Part shown: piece after piece, positions 62,616 through 64,000 of the stretch
Position numbering within the stretch: the first letter of the stretch is position 1
Layout of the letters: each line of letters opens with the position of its first letter
Assembly: GCA_011525785.1 (NCBI GenBank)
Contig: WYBT01000039.1
Location: 186,001-250,000, forward strand
DNA from: Planctomycetaceae bacterium
GTDB taxonomy: Bacteria; Planctomycetota; UBA1135; GCA-002686595
Reading direction: 5' to 3'
DNA: 64,000 nt
Made by a program: the position numbers and the translations under genes
Notes under the pieces: model-generated
Databases searched by the model: none
Seen by the model: the letters and a program-made list of their open reading frames with translations, nothing else
Told to the model about the DNA's origin: nothing

Positions 62616-63319
62616 CAGCTCGCGACCCCGGTTGCTGCGCGGCGCTCGCGCACCACGAGTCCGTCGCGCATCTCGACCGTGCGCGGCAGCGCCAGCGCGA
62701 TCTCGGGGTTGTGCGTCACCAGCACGATGGTGCGGCCCGCGGAGTGGAGCTCGCCGAAGATGCGCATGACCTCTTCGCCGTTGCGGCTGTCGAGATTGCC
62801 GGTGGGCTCGTCGGCGAGCAGCAGCGCGGGCTCGTTGACGAGCGCACGGGCCACGGCGACGCGCTGACACTCGCCGCCGGAGAGCTGGGTCGGGTGATGG
62901 CTGAGGCGATGGGACAATCCCACCGCCTCGAGCAGCTCCAGGCAGCGGCGGCGGCGATCGCGGCGCGGCCAGCGGCTGTAGAGCAGCGGAACTTCGACGT
63001 TCTCGACCACGGTGAGCTGCGGGATCAGGTTGAACGACTGGAAGACGAACCCGATGCGCTGGTTGCGCACGCGGCTGAGGCCGTAGTCGTTCAGCTTCGA
63101 CACGTCGTGTCCGTCGAGTCGGTACGCACCGCGCGAGGGTCGATCGAGGCAGCCGAGGATGTTCATCAGCGTCGTTTTGCCCGAGCCCGACGCGCCGACG
63201 ATGGCGACGAACTCGCCGCGCTCGATCACCAGGCTGACGCCCTTGAGCACGGTCAGCGCCGCGGCGCCTTGACCGTAGTCCTTCTCGACCTGCTCCAGTT
63301 CGACGATGCGTTCGACCAC
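62615..63319 (-). CDS. MacB/LolD-type ABC transporter ATPase
   Basis: The 234-residue protein has the Walker A GASGSGKTTL, Q-loop VFQSFNLIPQLTV, signature LSGGECQRVAVARAL, Walker B ALLLADEPTGNLD and H-loop VTHNPE, all in canonical order. The sub-signature DEPTGNLDS is of the MacB/LolD group. GTG 63319 lies 10 bp after the adaptor stop; the frame reads further upstream, but overlaps the adaptor gene. Confidence 0.95.
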   Translation of the reverse strand: MVERIVELEQVEKDYGQGAAALTVLKGVSLVIERGEFVAIVGASGSGKTTLMNILGCLDRPSRGAYRLDGHDVSKLNDYGLSRVRNQRIGFVFQSFNLIPQLTVVENVEVPLLYSRWPRRDRRRRCLELLEAVGLSHRLSHHPTQLSGGECQRVAVARALVNEPALLLADEPTGNLDSRNGEEVMRIFGELHSAGRTIVLVTHNPEIALALPRTVEMRDGLVVRERRAATGVAS

Positions 63320-63329
63320 GGCGGCCTCG

Positions 63330-64000
63330 TCACTGCGCGGGGGCGGGCGCGGACGCGGGGACAGGGACCGCCAACGCAGCGGGCGTCGAATCGTCCTTGG
63401 GACCATCGGCGGCGCCTTCGTCGCGCGGGTCGTACAGCAGGACCTTCTCGCCCACCTCGAGGCCCTTGTGGATCACGACGTAGTGCGCGTTGTTCGCGCC
63501 GATCTCCACCGCGCGCTTCTCGAAGCCCGTCGCGCTCGGCAGGAAGCAGTGGTGCGCTCCGCCCTCGGCCACCACGGCGTGTACCGGGACGTACACGACG
63601 TCGGCGAGCTCCTCGATCTGGATCTCGACCTTGGCGGTGATGCCCGCGCGCAACTCGACCTGCGTCGGCTCGAGCGTGATCTCGCAGCCGAAGCGCTTGT
63701 TGGACTCGTCGACCCAGTCGCGATCGGCGACCGCGTTGATGCGCGTGATCTTGCCGGTGAAGGTCTGACCCTTGGCGGCCTCGACGCTCACGTGCACGAC
63801 CTGCTCGAGCTTGACCTGCGCGATGTCGCCCTCGTGCACCTTCACCATGACCTGCATTTCGCTCAGGTCCGGCAGCGTGAACAGCGTGTTGCCGCGGTAG
63901 AAGCGCCCGCCCACCTTGATCTGGTCGCGCATCCACGGCTCGGTCGGGTCGCCATAGTGCACCACGCCCGGCCGCGGGGCGCGGATCGTCATCTTCGAGA
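63330..64000 (-). CDS. Periplasmic adaptor (membrane fusion protein) of the ABC exporter, C-terminal part
   Basis: About 223 residues are visible, and the gene runs off the right edge. The fragment covers the end of the lipoyl domain (IRAPRPGVVHYGD), the beta-barrel domain (VMVKVHEGDIAQVKLEQ, ITRINAVADRDW) and the membrane-proximal domain (VYVPVHAVVAEGG). The tail is rich in Pro and Ala. HlyD/MacA-like adaptors link the inner-membrane permease to an outer channel. It is first in the operon adaptor-ATPase-permease, with spacing of 10 bp and a 1-nt overlap. Confidence 0.9.
   Translation of the reverse strand, partial: SKMTIRAPRPGVVHYGDPTEPWMRDQIKVGGRFYRGNTLFTLPDLSEMQVMVKVHEGDIAQVKLEQVVHVSVEAAKGQTFTGKITRINAVADRDWVDESNKRFGCEITLEPTQVELRAGITAKVEIQIEELADVVYVPVHAVVAEGGAHHCFLPSATGFEKRAVEIGANNAHYVVIHKGLEVGEKVLLYDPRDEGAADGPKDDSTPAALAVPVPASAPAPAQ

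Overview
This 64 kb window is very GC-rich, gene-dense chromosomal DNA. The gene families point to a member of the Planctomycetota or a close relative: giant secreted subtilases and FG-GAP/VCBS beta-propeller proteins that share one C-terminal module, several Ser/Thr protein kinases with TPR or sulfatase-modifying-factor domains, ECF sigma factors of the TIGR02999 type beside such kinases, a DUF4256 protein and tandem secreted amidohydrolases. No rRNA, tRNA, CRISPR array, phage or transposase gene was recognised. The taxonomic placement is inferred from gene content only.

Layout. 1-3032: heme operon, 3' end of hemE, then hemN and a hemY/hemG-type oxidase, each overlapping the previous gene by 4 bp. 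3148-6471: minus-strand block (PAP2-family phosphatase, alpha-oxoamine synthase, Cys-containing secreted protein) followed at 6593-6862 by a second, truncated copy of the hemY 3' end. Two stretches sampled inside the block's secreted-protein gene are lower in GC than hemN, so the block looks inserted. 6891-8851: two small lipoproteins and a HEAT-like protein. 8992-29574: secretome region with three 1.2-kaa S8 proteases, one lectin-like-fold secreted protein and two beta-propeller proteins; six of these carry the same Cys-containing C-terminal module. An ECF sigma-kinase operon and a DUF4256 gene lie among them. 29828-36119: hybrid histidine kinase, Ser/Thr kinase and beta-helix protein. 36210-41853: two overlapping secreted amidohydrolase-family genes and an EamA transporter. 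41932-43144: AdoMet-decarboxylase-like gene overlapping an NNMT/PNMT-family methyltransferase. 43364-49154: ECF sigma divergent from a kinase-FGE fusion, then a flagellin-like secreted protein and a DUF3810 membrane protein. 49328-54092: SufT-like protein, CBS protein, two related sensor/receiver proteins and a TPR protein. 54166-60610: pirin with divergent LysR, Tat-type aldo/keto reductase, PEP carboxykinase, small zinc-ribbon protein and sugar epimerase. 61332-64000: MacB-like ABC export operon running off the window.

Most notable observations: (i) a family of about 105-bp near-perfect palindromes with 38-nt arms and an invariant-length 29-nt oriented loop (three sites), two of which end 3 nt before a start codon; (ii) the shared C-terminal module of the secretome; (iii) the duplicated hemY 3' end flanking the oxoamine synthase/PAP2 block; (iv) the AdoMet-decarboxylase homologue that keeps its pyruvoyl and catalytic residues but lacks the usual substrate-contact residues, coupled to an amine-methyltransferase-family enzyme.
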